Numbered from the stretch's first letter, positions 49,601-59,847 are shown. The stretch is DNA of 64,000 bases from Plantago major (GCA_026545765.1 CM048842.1:42107431-42171430), one strand, 5' to 3'. The notes: a model not told the origin generated them from the letters alone. Numbers and translations: made by a program.

Positions 49601-50856
49601 GGAATTGGTAGTTTTATACAATCATTTACATGAGTCATAGCAACTGGGTAAATGATAAAACAATAAAAAAGCAAAAATTATCATTGCAATAGGAGTTGTT
49701 CAAGTAGCAACGTTCAATTACTACAAGAATGCCATTTTGCTTTCTTTCTATTTTACAATGCAAACCTGAACTTTGATGTACAATGAAGAATCTCTCCTCA
49801 ATGACTAAAGGAAGTTACTGTAGTTAGTCGAGCTCCTCTCCCTCTGGCCGAGACCCGAAAGGTACCCCAAACCGACTCAGGTGAACAAGTAGAGTATACT
49901 AATTACTATGACGCTAGGGAGAATCATGTTGGCCTTTTTGTTGGTGATCTTCTACTTGACGAACATTCTTCTCCCTCTCCTCCAGGCGAAGCCGACTCCT
50001 TTCCTCCTAGCTCCTCTAGCCAGGACCAGTCTCTGAAACAGCAAAGAGAGCATATCACATCCAATTAGAACACGGGCTCGCCGACCACAAAAATACAGTT
50101 TAGCAAAATTCTGGTTTTACACCTGATCTTGCCTTCTTCAAATCAGTAGGTCCCTATGTTCTACTAGCCATCATCTCGAAGGCGAAGTGAGCCCGTTGAG
50201 TTCTGAAAGTGATGGTGCATTATGATCTGATGGGCAAGATAGTTTTAATCATAAATGAATTGATCTCCATTGGAAAATCGGTTGAAAGTGAAGGCTAGAC
50301 ACTGACAGCATTGAATGATTGTGGCGGAGTAGTAACACTATCTTTCCCCTAATTCTCATGCTTGGCACATTTCAAGTCTCATTCATTGTGACCTTGGTAT
50401 ATTGATGGTTTCTTTTATTAAAAGAGGTCTCACATGGGAGCGGTGCAGTTTGTTATTATGTCTACGTACTGTGTTTTCAGTCAACTTTCAGCAGCCTTCT
50501 ATTGTTCTCTTCTCTGTCAGAATGATGTTCATCTGACCTTCCATTCGCAGTGTGCTATAAATTTCAGTTCGGAGAGCATTCCAAATGGCATTGGATTTGG
50601 AGGGAAAGTGAACCATCTCGGGCTGTTCCTATCAGCAAACTTTGACCAAGGGCATACGTTTGAATGCACAACTTATAGCAGCCCTTGCCTATCGAAGAGT
50701 TCACGGATATACCCAGAAGTAATTGAGTGCTGGGGAGTGGCTCGACAGAAGATTGAGCAAGACAGGACCGATGCTCACAGAGGTACAGTTTTGGAAAGGT
50801 TCAAGGAGGATCGCCATATGCTCAACATGGTTGGTCTAGCAAACTCAAGCGAGTGA
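38703..50856 (+). CDS. TLDc-domain protein with N-terminal EF-hand-like region
   Basis: Eight coding exons (38703-38755, 38887-38989, 39074-39178, 46259-46344, 46438-46658, 48583-48763, 49380-49560, 50551-50856) join in frame to 411 codons plus stop, all GT..AG. The start MGNSESSSGDPRF fits an N-myristoylation signal (Gly2, Ser6), so membrane attachment is possible. DVSSDGIVTRPDL at about 105-117 is a degenerate EF-hand loop. Residues 218 on form the TLDc domain: KEYAWHIGGALS, EWKLLYHSGLHGLSFSTFLG, VLIIKDKEGHIYGGYASQPW, GDMKSFLFQLYP, then NGIGFGGKVNHLGLFLSANF and FECTTYSSPCLSKSSRI. TLDc proteins are linked to oxidative-stress resistance and V-ATPase regulation in animals and fungi; the plant role of this subfamily is poorly known. 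Intron 3 is 7080 bp and full of transposons. The frame is intact, so expression is plausible. Confidence 0.92.
39037..39059. repeat. (CCTAA)n pentamer microsatellite
   Basis: Four to five CCTAA units lie at the end of intron 2 of the TLDc gene, next to the 3' splice site. This is not the plant telomere heptamer CCCTAAA. Confidence 0.85.
39595..40110. other. Possible inverted-repeat element with CACCCG-rich ends
   Basis: CACCCGTTTCGCACCCG near 39603 and GGGTGCGAGACGCACCCGCAC near 40037 give GC-rich, partly inverted ends in an otherwise AT-rich intron, like the other hAT-style elements here. No target duplication was found. Confidence 0.3.
40228..40273. repeat. (TA)n microsatellite
   Basis: An uninterrupted TA dinucleotide tract of about 46 bp in intron 3 of the TLDc gene. 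Confidence 0.95.
40653..40686. repeat. Poly(C) and (CA)n tract
   Basis: About 20 C followed by eight CA units in intron 3. A further 12-G run lies at about 41300. Exact lengths are likely unreliable. Confidence 0.85.
41849..42824. mobile_element. Mutator-like non-autonomous element, copy 1
   Basis: 976 bp. The outer end GAGAAAATTACAAAATGATG and the inner end (inverted, GAGAGAATTATATATTGATA) are related terminal repeats of about 80 bp sharing AGTC..TACAT and TCCTACAA(A)TTAGTC. A perfect 9-bp flanking duplication TTTTATTTT (41840-41848 and 42825-42833) fits Mutator insertion, though it is low complexity. The interior has internal repeats of CATCTAATC..GATGCTTG and ATCAACAAGCATC. There is no transposase. 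Confidence 0.78.
42803..42943. repeat. 71-bp tandem duplication spanning a transposon end
   Basis: 42803-42873 and 42874-42943 are near-identical. Each contains the last part of copy 1's terminal repeat, its TTTTATTTT target copy and the flank TGTTGCGAATATGAAT. The duplication therefore arose after copy 1 inserted. Confidence 0.88.
43019..43932. mobile_element. Mutator-like non-autonomous element, copy 2 (inverted)
   Basis: 914 bp, the same family as 41849-42824 in the opposite orientation, with ends GAGAGAATTACATATTGATA and (inverted) GAGAAAATTATAAAATGATG. Flanks TTGGTTTTA (43010-43018) and TTGATTTTA (43933-43941) are a 9-bp duplication with one mismatch. With copy 1 it forms a 2.1-kb inverted repeat with a loop of about 195 bp in intron 3 of the TLDc gene. 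Confidence 0.8.
45180..46028. mobile_element. Possible DNA transposon with CAGTCGAGGTGT ends
   Basis: GTCAGTCGAGGTGTCG at 45182 and GTGTCAACACCCCGACTAAC near 46005-46024 are imperfect inverted repeats bounding about 850 bp of AT-rich sequence. No clear target duplication and no coding domain. Confidence 0.45.
47188..47466. mobile_element. Possible hAT-type MITE
   Basis: TAGGGGTGGAAAATGGG at the left and CTTTTAGTCAGCCCTCA at the right resemble the TAGGGGTGG...CCCTA ends of small plant hAT elements. It lies in intron 5 of the TLDc gene. No matching target duplication, so moderate at best. Confidence 0.45.
49848..49934. other. Mitochondrial large-subunit rRNA fragment (probable NUMT)
   Basis: GACCCGAAAGGTACCCCAAA, then CCGACTCAGGTGAACAAGTA, GAGTATACTAA, and after a short insertion GACGCTAGGGAGAATCATGT match the conserved domain IV segment of bacterial-type 23S rRNA (E. 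coli: GTACCCCAAACCGACACAGG, then GTAGAGAATACC and GCGCTTGAGAGAACTC). Wording such as AACAAGTAGAGTATACTAA suggests the plant mitochondrial 26S version. It lies in intron 7 of the TLDc gene. The GC-richer flanks to about 50200 may also be organellar but I cannot identify them. Confidence 0.65.
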
Positions 50857-51349
50857 CCTGAATCTATATCGCCTATGTAATGCTCATCTTATTAACACTC
50901 CTTTTGTTATACTAGCAGAGGTGGACATATCTGAGTTGTTCTATTTGCTTGTTTAGATAAAATTGTTTGTAGCTTATTTTGTTTTGGGCAAAAAGTTTAG
51001 AGTGCAATGGAGGATATTCGAACCTGGTCTCACACGAAACAAGGACACTACTCTGTTAGTGCCTACTATCTGCCTCGAAATGTTCGTTTACTGGAACATC
51101 AAAACCGGAATGGTTCTTCAATTACTGCCAATGGTTCAAACTGGAACATTCCCTGCTAGTATGTGTCATTGCGCAAGAAAGACTGGAGATGAATCATGAA
51201 ACCATGCTTCATCCTTTTTAAAGACTAGATTGTATTGGGTGGTTTCTCCTTTGCCTTCTCATGTCGTATGTTCTGATGCTTTTGAATTATCCCATTGGAT
51301 TGAGCAGGTTAAGCAATGAAACTAGACAGTTCAACACAACTACACAACG
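50857..51349. other. TLDc gene downstream region
   Basis: Contains the expected 3' UTR. The 78-codon frame at 50963-51199 has no recognisable motif. Confidence 0.4.
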
Positions 51350-51704
51350 GAAAGATATAACATGAAAAATTAGACAAATATTGTTAAAAACTAGACCATA
51401 TGTGTTAAAAGTTAAAACATAAGGTATTTACATAAATACTAGACAATATATGTTAAAAACTAGACAATTTCACCCAAAAAGATGTAAAACATTAAAAAGT
51501 AGACAATATATGTTAAAAACTAGACAATTTCACACAAAACATTTAGAATATTCAAACAAACAACAAATCCCCACCAAATTCAAGTTCGAATTCCAATGAG
51601 CTGGAGAGTAAACATAAACATAGACCATTTATATAAAAAAAAACTAGACAATTTATACAAAAAAAAACTAGACAATTTATAGTAAGAAAATATACAATTT
51701 ATAC

Positions 51705-51737
<33 letters not shown>

Positions 51738-51935
51738 GCAACGAACAATATAAACAATTTCTACTAAAACATAGACCATTTATACATAAAACTAGATAAT
51801 TTATAGTAAAACATAGAAAAATAGACAATTTATACAAAAAAACTAAACCAGCAACGAACAACATAGACAATTTCTACTAAAATATAGACTATTTATACAT
51901 AAAACTAGACAATTTATAGTAAAACATAGAATAAG
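51350..51935. repeat. Degenerate array of AAACTAGACAATTTATAC words
   Basis: About 15-20 imperfect copies of (A)CTAGACAATTTATA or CATAGACAATTTCTAC, spaced about 20-40 bases with A runs between. Two longer sub-blocks (near 51722-51800 and 51840-51930) repeat almost exactly, including CCAGCAACGAACAA. The same word recurs at 52746. Confidence 0.75.
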
Positions 51936-52199
51936 TAACACAAAAAATTCATTATCATCACCACTATTCTAATCATTAACATATCGGATTTTGTGGATCA
52001 GTAAACTATCAAAATCAAACAAGTTGCAAGTTAAATTCAACTCGTGGATATGCTACTTGTATCCGTAAACATATCAGACCTAATCAGACTATATTTTCAT
52101 GTCACAACATATATTGCAATTTAAATTCTAAACAAGGATGGAATTAGAATTAAGAGATCATCACCTGAGATTTAGAGTCTATAGTCATGATTTTGTGGC

Positions 52200-52418
52200 C
52201 TAAATTTGTAGATCTAGTTTCCTCTCGCATTCATCAGTCAATGAATTTGTGGATTTTGTTTGCTCGTCTTCATCAGATAGTGAATCTGATTTCCTCTCGC
52301 CTTCCGTGTGAAGCACATGAACATGCGCTTTAACTTTCGGACGCACAACGGTAGCATTACCTCCACCGGAACCTCCATCAACACCGGTAACATCCACATT
52401 CGAGTTCGATTCAACCAT
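52200..52418 (-). CDS. Small hypothetical ORF next to the AT-rich array
   Basis: 72 codons from ATG at 52418. The sequence is Gly/Ser/Asp/Glu-rich (DVTGVDGGSGGGNATVV) without a recognisable domain. Upstream on the minus strand there is a TATATAAG box at about 52652-52645 and a leader ending in a possible splice donor, so it could be the first exon of a decayed gene or transposon gene. Short length and lack of homologues I know keep this weak. Confidence 0.25.
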   Translation of the reverse strand: MVESNSNVDVTGVDGGSGGGNATVVRPKVKAHVHVLHTEGERKSDSLSDEDEQTKSTNSLTDECERKLDLQI

Positions 52419-52692
52419 TGAAGCAACTAATTAGTAAAGCAAAATCAACACGAATAAAAACTCAAAAACATATACCAAAACTTCAAAACACTGAAAATCG
52501 ATCATAATAGAAACAAACCTGATAATCGCGAGTGAAGTCGTGAGAATTAGGGTTCTTAGCCAAAAATCGAGAGAAATCGGATCAAAATTGGGAGAAACCG
52601 TATGAATGAAGTAGAAAATGGGAAAAACAGGGGGAAATGGGCTTATATAGTGATTCCAGAATATAAAAACTGCTCGGTCCGCATGCAGATTT

Positions 52693-53223
52693 CAATGACC
52701 CGACCCGCGAAAAGGATCCGCAAAATAAAAATGGGTAGATATTAAATATAGACAATTTTACTTAAAAGCTAGGGGTCTCTCTGGACTCTCTAAATATGAT
52801 AGGACTTTTATGAGACTAAGTATACTTCTAATGGAAAATTTATCTCCTACTTTATCCACCCTCTCTCATAATTTATTAATTATCTCTCCTACTTTATTCA
52901 TTATATTTCATACTTTATTACCATATTCCCTACTTTATTTACTTTTCTCTTAAAATTTATATCCGAACCTGCGGGTAATTGAATCCGGGAAGGAGGGAAG
53001 ATAATATAATATAGCTATTCAATTCAAATTAGGCAATATAATTTTAAATATTACATGCGTAAATAGTACACAAAGTCTTAGAAAATACCAAGTGTATTGA
53101 TAGACTATAAAGATGGACTTGTTTGCAATTTACCATACTTATTCACATTTTCGCGGATCTTTGGGTCGGGTCGATTCATTTTTGCGGGTCATTGGGCCGC
53201 GATTCATTTTTGCGGGTCAATTG
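52693..53223. mobile_element. Inverted-repeat element with GGGTCGGGTC ends, containing a Stowaway remnant
   Basis: CAATGACCCGACCCGCGAAA at the left and, inverted, GCGGATCTTTGGGTCGGGTC plus a second GCGGGTCAATTG at the right bound about 530 bp. Inside, about 52785-53008 carries the AATAAAGTA-type repeats and a GAATCCGGGAAGGAGGGAAG end typical of a Stowaway MITE. No target duplication could be read. Confidence 0.5.
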
Positions 53224-53610
53224 ACTAGTCTTGGTTACAAATATTACTTAAATATATAAAAACATTGCATAGATAATATTAGGGCATATTACATCCAGAC
53301 ACCCTTTTAAATGTGGTAATTACACATTAGTATCAATTAGTTGAACAATCATGATTTCAGCCAATTAGATGTAAAACAATTACACTTTAGTCCACATTTT
53401 AACAAATTGTAATTCAAGTCCCTGGATATCTATTTTTTTATTTGTCACCCATAAGATTTCAAAAAAACTCAAATAAGCCCCCAAACTTCTATTTCAATTT
53501 GTAAATTATCCCCAACTTTAAATCTAGATCAAATCTATATTTTGAACATCAAAATCGAAATTCGAAAATCAAATTATTTACAATCGAAACATTTAATTGA
53601 AATCGGAGCA
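53224..53610. other. AT-rich intergenic stretch
   Basis: No gene, RNA or clear repeat seen. Confidence 0.5.
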
Positions 53611-53960
53611 CACTACAAAAAACTGCATCCGTCGCTAAAACAGTACCTATCCGTCGCCAAGTCTTTAGCGACGGATAAAAAATTCGTCGTCCCACGGGAA
53701 GCGGGACGACGGATAGGTTATTCGTCGCTAAATCACGACGGATTTAGCGACGGATAAACCTTTGAATTTTTAGCGACGGATAAAAAGCGGATTTTTCAGA
53801 TTTTAAAACAAAAGAAAATTCTGCTGTTTTGGCGACGGATAATTTATCCGTCGCCAAACAGCAGAATTTTCTTTTTTTAAAAAAAAATCTGCTTTTTAGC
53901 GACGGATAAATTATCCGTCGCAAAAAAAAAGCAGATTTTTAATTTTTTTTTTAAAAATAA
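53611..53960 (+). mobile_element. One end of a CACTA (En/Spm) transposon
   Basis: CACTACAAAAAACTG at 53611 is the CACTA terminal motif. The next 350 bp hold about a dozen copies of TTTAGCGACGGATAAA or its complement, the subterminal repeats that CACTA transposase binds, several arranged as perfect hairpins (for example 53818-53870 and 53888-53936). No opposite end (TTTTTGTAGTG) is seen downstream, so only one terminus remains. Confidence 0.82.
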
Positions 53961-54182
53961 TTTGCAGCCTGTTTTCATATTTCACCTGTTTCACAAAATA
54001 TAATGTCCGATAGTAAATCTAGAATAAGGAAATTATTTTAATTAAACATAAATCATTCTACAAAAGTTAACAAACCACCCGTAATGAAAATCAATATCCG
54101 GAAATTGTTGAATGATCAACAATTGAATTCTAAAAGTGACCAAGTGAGCCACGTTCACATATTGTGTATCTTTTCCATTGAC

Positions 54183-54378
54183 TAACTCTTGCGAGAGACT
54201 GTCAAATATCATGTGTTTTCTCACAAACATCGCATGTTAAGAAATGTATATAATACAAGTATAATATAGGAATATTATACACACGATATTTGAAGTTAAA
54301 CATATGATATTTGTATATATATATATATGTGATGTTAAATTGGTCTCCTCGAAAGACGGTCTCTCGCAAAAGTTTGGA
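54183..54378. mobile_element. MITE with AACTCTTGCGAGAGAC ends
   Basis: AACTCTTGCGAGAGACTGTC and, inverted, GACGGTCTCTCGCAAAAGTT bound about 196 bp. Internal CACAAACATCG and GTTAAGAAATG are shared with the remnant at 15365-15520. It lies just left of the Reina-type element. Confidence 0.65.
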
Positions 54379-54422
54379 CTTTCGATTGGAATATAGTATA
54401 TAGTAGTACAAAAGATGAAGGT

Positions 54423-54892
54423 TGTTGTGACTCAAGTATATATCCACCGATTACGAACTGAATAATAGAAAATAACCCAATCCAACAGTATCTGATTACA
54501 ATAATCGATCGTAAAATATCAATTAAAATCAAATAGCAATCGTTGTTGATCAACTCGCCGGAAAAACACCTGAAACAAGTATAATCGAATCAATGAAGTT
54601 GTTTATGGGAATTGGGGAAAAACTGAGTGATGAGTAAGAGGAATACCTCACTACACATCCACCTGCTATCTCTCTCATCGCCTTTGCTGTATATACTCAA
54701 AATGACGAGGTGCGTGAATGAGTTGAATGAGTGAGCAGGCATTTGCAGATTCCTTTTTGGGCCAGCTCACCTAACGACTTTCTTACTCAATGGATAAAAA
54801 GTAAAAGAGGCGAATTACCGAAACAGTAACTCGTGAACACTAAAACATACTAGAACGGATAAGTCGTCATGCGGATTAGGACGATCACTACA
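54423..54892 (-). repeat. 3' LTR of the Reina-type element
   Basis: 470 bp. On the minus strand it starts TGTAGTGATCG and ends ACAACA. It carries an extra segment of about 44 bp (near 54438-54481) and an 11-bp insertion (near 54768-54780) relative to the 5' LTR. Confidence 0.92.
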
Positions 54893-54920
54893 TTGCCTTT
54901 CCCTGATAGTGAGCTTGTCC

Positions 54921-57105
54921 TCAAGCTAATGCAAAATCGGGAAACTGCACCTCCATGGTTCTGGCTCGTTCCCACGTAGCATCTGTAGGTAGTAGGTTAC
55001 TCCATTGAACGAGAACTTCCTTCTCAAGCCTCTGCCGCACCTTAACCATGCGTGTGTCTAGTATAGCCACTGGATATACTTTTGGACGGCCATCTGCTCC
55101 AACCTCGGGTAATTTAGGATTTGGACTGTATTTGTTCTTGATTTTGGCTTTGAGCAAAGACACATGGAAAACATCATGCATTTTACACCCTTCAGGAAGT
55201 TCCAATTGATAAGCCACTGGTCCAACTCTACTGATCACTTTAAAAGGCCCAAAATATTTGATTGAAAACTTGGTTGGTCGACGCAGTAAGGTGTTATTGT
55301 ATTTGAATGGTTGCAGTTTCAAAAACACCCAGTCTCCCACCTGAAATTCCCTATCAGTCCTGTGTGAATCTGCATACAACTTCATCCTGTCTTGAGCCTG
55401 GGTCATATGTTCTTTTAAAAGCTGCAACATATGAGTTCTCTCTTGAATGAGTGATTGTGCATCAGATGTAGAAGTTTGCAAGTAGGAACTGATGGACAAC
55501 TGTGGAGCCTCATATCCATATAGAGCCCTAAAAGGAGAGAACTTAGTAGTATGGTGGTAGCATGTATTGTACCACCATTCTGCAAGGGACAACCATTGAT
55601 TCCACTTCCTGGGTTGATTATGGATCATACATCTGAGATAAGTCTCAAGACACCTATTGAGCTTCTCAGTTTGGCCATCACTTTGGGGATGATGAGCTGT
55701 ACTCATACATAGCTTGGTTCCCTGTAGTTTGAAAAATTCCTTCCAAAATGCACTTTGGAAAGCCACATCTCTGTCACTAACAATAGACTCAGGAGTACCA
55801 TGTAACTTATGGATTTGTTTCAGGTAAATATCAGCCAACATCTCTGCAGTATAAGGGTGAGCAAGAGATATAAAGTGTGCATATTTTGTCAGCCTATCCA
55901 CTATTACCCAGATTACAGTCTTCCCTTCAGACTTGGGTAAACCTGTAATAAAATCCATGGAAATCTGAGACCAAGGAGCAGTAGGAACCCCAAGTGGTTG
56001 CAGTAATCCAGGATAAGCTACAACTTCATCTTTACACTGCTTACAAACATCACAAGCAGATATGAATTGGGTAAAATCTTTCTTCATACCAGACCAATAG
56101 AAAATAGCTTTTCCCCTAAGGTAGCTTGTATGTATGCCAGAGTGGCCTCCCATAGCTGAAGAATTGAATAGTATCCATGATTTTAGTTCTGATATCCTGT
56201 GCCTTACCAACCACTATTCTTCCTTTATACTTCAATATACCTCCCATATAAGTGTATGTCTCTCCAGAGGTGTCCAACAAGGCCTGAGCTATGAAATCTT
56301 TCACTTCCTTATCCTGATCATAGCTAGAAATAATCTCATCAACCCATACTGGTTGCACATGAGTAATCAAGGCACACAAATTCTCAGAACTAGGTACAGT
56401 TGTGACTGTATCTGTCTCAAACTGCCTTGACAAAGCATCTGCAATAACATTTTCTTTGCCTGGTTTATATTCAATGGTAAAACTGTATCCTAACAGTTTA
56501 TACAACCATTTTTGTTGCAGGGAATTCACAATTTTCTGCTCCTGTAAATACTTCAAACTGAGATGGTCAGTCCTTATGACAAAAGGTGCTCCTACTAAGT
56601 AACTAGACCACTTCCCAACTGCAGTCATTATAGCCAGTAGTTCCTTCTCATAAGTTGACAATGCTTGGCTCCTAGGGCATAATGCTTGACTGAAGAAAGC
56701 AATTGGTCTCTTACCCTGAAGTAAAACTGCACCAATACCTGTCATACAAGCATCAGTTTCAATGATGAAGGGCTCCTGAAAGTTAGGTAGAGCCAAAATA
56801 GGAGCTGCTACCATCTTCCCTTTAAGAACATCAAAGGCTTCCTGTGCTGCAGTGTTCCATTGGAATTTGCCCTTCTTGGTCAGTTCTGTCAATGGTTTAG
56901 CTATAGTGCCATACCCTTGTATGAACCTCCTGTAATACCCAGTCAATCCCAAGAAAGCTCTCAGAGCTTTAAGATTCTTAGGAATGGGCCATTCCACCAT
57001 AGCTTTGACCTTTTCTGGGTCAGTTGAGACTCCTTCCTGACTAATAATGTATCCCAAGTAATCAATGTGATCCAACCCAAATCCACACTTGGATTTTTTT
57101 AGCAA
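54921..57105 (-). pseudogene. Reina pol, 3' half: end of RT, RNase H, integrase, chromodomain
   Basis: Two overlapping frames on the minus strand. 57105-56116 holds the RT connection (LGYIISQEGVSTDPEKVKAM), RNase H (IETDACMTGIGAVLLQG, YEKELLAIM, RTDHLSLKYL) and the integrase N-terminus. After a frame change near 56150, 56210-54921 has the zinc finger (GGHSGIHTSYL, CDVCKQC), the catalytic core with all three acidic positions (MDFITGLPK, VSDRDVAF, GQTEKLN) and a chromodomain-like tail (VLVQWSNLLPTDATWE). The enzyme residues are conserved; the frame breaks are what disable it. Confidence 0.9.
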
Positions 57106-58114
57106 AAAGTCTGTGTTGCCTCAGTATCTGCAACACTGACCTGAGATGTTCTCCATGGTCCTCCATAGATTTGTTACATATTAGGATGTCATCAAAGAAC
57201 ACTAATACATATTTCCTTATGTATGCAACAAACACTTCATTCATCATTTTCTGAAAGGTGGCCGGTGCATTTGTAAGCCCAAATGGCATCACCCTAAACT
57301 CATATTGACCATTATGAGTGACAAATGCAGATTTATACTTACCCTCATCCTTCAGTCTGATCTGAAAATAGCCCTGTCTCAGATCAAGTTTTGAAAAAAT
57401 AGTAGCTCCATACAGTTCTGTCAATAGATCCTCAATGACAGGCATGGAAAACTTATCCTTGACTGTAATGTCATTTAGTTTCCTGTAATAAACACACATT
57501 CTCCAAGTATGATCTTTCTTCTTTACTAGTAATACTGGAGCTGCAAATGGACTAGAACTGGGGGAAACCAACCCTTGATTCAACATATCTTTCACTAATT
57601 TCTCAACCTCATTTTTGAGCAAGTGTGAGTATCTGTATGGCTTCATAAACACAGGTTTAGCTCCTTCCTTAAGCTCAATCTTGTGCTCCAAGTTTCTGAC
57701 TGGTGGTAACCCTTGTGGTTCCTGGAATACATCATCGAAATCCCTCAATATTGCTTGCAGATGCTCAAGTATCTCTAGTTTAACCTGCTGAGCCTCAATA
57801 TGGAATAATTGAGTAATGATGCCATTAGTAGTCTTCTGTAACATCTTAAAACCCTTCCCACTCATAAATCTGAGAGCATCCTCTTCTTTCTCTGCAGAAA
57901 TCATCAGTTTCTTACCATCCTTGATCAATCCCAAACAATTCTTCTTGAGATGAAATGAGACTGGATCATGATCCCACATCCAATCATGTCCAAGTATCAC
58001 ATCACATCCCCCAATAGGTATAATCCTCAAATCTGCAGCAAATTTGTGACCCTCAGACTGCCACAAAAACTTTGCACACTTCTCTCTACTTATCATCCTA
58101 TAACCTCCAGCCAC
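57062..58114 (-). pseudogene. Reina pol, 5' half: protease end and reverse transcriptase
   Basis: The frame 58114-57062 (minus strand) begins in the protease region (GGCDVILGHDWMWDH), followed by the RT: LRQGYFQIRL, MPFGLTNAPATFQKMMNEVF and the VFFDDIL catalytic box. It leaves frame near 57080, before RNase H. At the upstream end a stop at 58160-58162 separates it from the gag frame. Confidence 0.88.
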
Positions 58115-58159
58115 ATTGATTATCCAAGGATGAGTGGTATAAGCAACAACCTGTAATTC

Positions 58160-59394
58160 TTAAGCGGTAGTACTGTCCAAATAGCTATGTGTACTAACAC
58201 TGTCGATTAGTATAGTGATCTTTCTCTTGTTAACCATGCCTGGAATCCTCATAGACCTTTTTGTCCTACAGCCTTGCAAAGCATGTAGACTCACCTCACT
58301 ATCAGCAGGAGATTCTTCCAACTCCTCAGACTCTTCAATAATCACCTCTTGAAATATATCACAAGATTGCTCACACATCACTATATGAAACAAGTTTGAA
58401 CACTTGTGCCCTGGATTATATTTCTCATTACAGGTGAAACATAATCCTTTTTCTTTTCTGGCATTATATTCTTCTCTGCTCAGTTTTCTGATTGGTGTTG
58501 CATTACTATCCTTCTCTGTACTTGTATTACTCTTCCAACTGTTACTAGTACCTCCCTTCACACTCACAGTTGATGTTGCTGATGGTTTTGACCCCATCCT
58601 TCCCTTCTTACTCCAAATATCCAATGTATTTTCCAACAACTTAGCTTGATTTATAGCCTGAGTTAAAGTCCTGGGACTAAACAACTGCACAGGTGCTCTC
58701 AATTCTTCTTTAAGGCCTTTCATAAAACAGGATATAAAGAAATCCTCAGTGAGGGCAGGGTGTTTAACTCTGACTAAAGACTTCATCTCTTCAAAACTTT
58801 CAACATAACTGTGAACATCAGACCGCTGCACAAGCTGAGTGAACTCTACTACCACATCGTCATGACCAGGAATTAAAAATCTCTCTAACAACAAGTTGCT
58901 AAAGAATTCCCAATTCACATGCTGCCTCCCCTCTATATACTCAAAAACCACAGATCTGCAGGTCCTACCATATAGTATGCAGCATGATGAACTTTAGCTA
59001 ATTCATCCATGGAATAATTTTGGAAATACCTGTTAGCTCTGCGTAACCATGATCGCGGATCATCTCCATTAAATTCTGGGAATTCCAATCGCAGCACCGG
59101 ATTATGCCCATGGTTTTGATGAGTCTGAGTTTGATGGGCCTGGATTTGCTGAGCTGTACGATTGTGAGGCGGTGTATACACCTGTCTGACAGATGATTCC
59201 TCCATGGATGCCTTCTCCTTATCCTTGGTTAGCTGAGCTTGTTGCATAACCATCAGTGCCTCCAATTGTTGTTTAATCGTCGAAAATCCTTCATCCATTT
59301 CTCGACGCATCTCCTGAATCTCCTCATCGTGTTTCCTCTGTGTATCGAACAAATCTTTCATTTGAGTTTCGTTCGTCATATTCACCTGAGTCAC
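58160..59394 (-). pseudogene. Reina gag and protease start
   Basis: ATG at 59394 (minus strand) opens a 153-codon frame with a coiled coil (DEEIQEMRREMDEGF) and the gag core start LRLEFPEFNGDDPRSWLRR. It shifts near 58940 into the frame 58951-58160 with the rest of gag (NWEFFSNLLLERFLIPGHDD), a zinc knuckle (CFTCNEKYNPGHKC) and the protease active-site segment TILIDSVSTHSYLD. Relatives have Asp-Ser-Gly there; this copy has Asp-Ser-Val, which should impair the protease. Confidence 0.87.
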
Positions 59395-59414
59395 CTACTC
59401 GTCGTAAGCAAACT

Positions 59415-59429
59415 TGGCTCTGGATACCA
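59415..59429 (-). other. Primer binding site (initiator tRNA-Met type)
   Basis: On the minus strand TGGTATCCAGAGCC, two bases after the 5' LTR. It matches the iMet complement TGGTATCAGAGCC apart from one inserted C. Confidence 0.88.
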
Positions 59430-59431
59430 CT

Positions 59432-59842
59432 TGTTGTGATTCAAGTCCAACAGTATCCGATTACAATAATCGATCGTAAAATATCAATTAAAATCAAATA
59501 GCAATCGTTGTTGATCAACTCGCCGGAAAAAACACCTGAAACAAGTATAATCGAATCAATGAAGCTGTTTATGGGAATTGGGGAACAACTGAGTGATGAG
59601 TAAGAGGAATACCTCACTACACATCCACCTGCTATCTCTCTCGTCGCCTTTGCTGTATATACTCAAAATGACGAGGTGCGTGAATGAGTTGAATGAGTGA
59701 GCAGGCATTTGCAGATTCCTTTTTGGGCCAGCTTACTCAATGGATAAAAAGTAAAAGAGGCGAATTACCGAAACACTAACTCGTGAACACTAAAACAGAC
59801 TAGAACGGATAAGTCGTCATGCGGATTAGGACGATCACTACA
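59432..59842 (-). repeat. 5' LTR of the Reina-type element
   Basis: 411 bp, TGTAGTGATCG to TCACAACA on the minus strand. A minus-strand TATATACAG motif near 59660 may be the promoter. Confidence 0.92.
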
Positions 59843-59847
59843 AAGGT

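Larger units (their letters stand above)
54423..59842 (-). mobile_element. Reina-type Ty3 chromovirus, structurally complete
   Basis: Two LTRs (54423-54892 and 59432-59842), an iMet primer site and gag-protease-RT-RNase H-integrase-chromodomain order on the minus strand, in 5420 bp. A perfect 5-bp target duplication AAGGT flanks it (54418-54422 and 59843-59847). Small size, short LTRs, the gag style (LRLEFPEFNGDDPRSWLRR) and a C-terminal chromodomain-like segment point to the Reina clade. By eye the LTRs differ by about seven substitutions over some 410 aligned bases plus two indels (about 44 and 11 bp). The coding region has at least four frame breaks, so it is not autonomous. Confidence 0.92.

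Noticed and set aside
52200-52418. FAR1-like transposase first exon
   Set aside because: No WRKY-GCM1, FAR1 or MULE motif is visible, so it is kept only as a weak hypothetical ORF.
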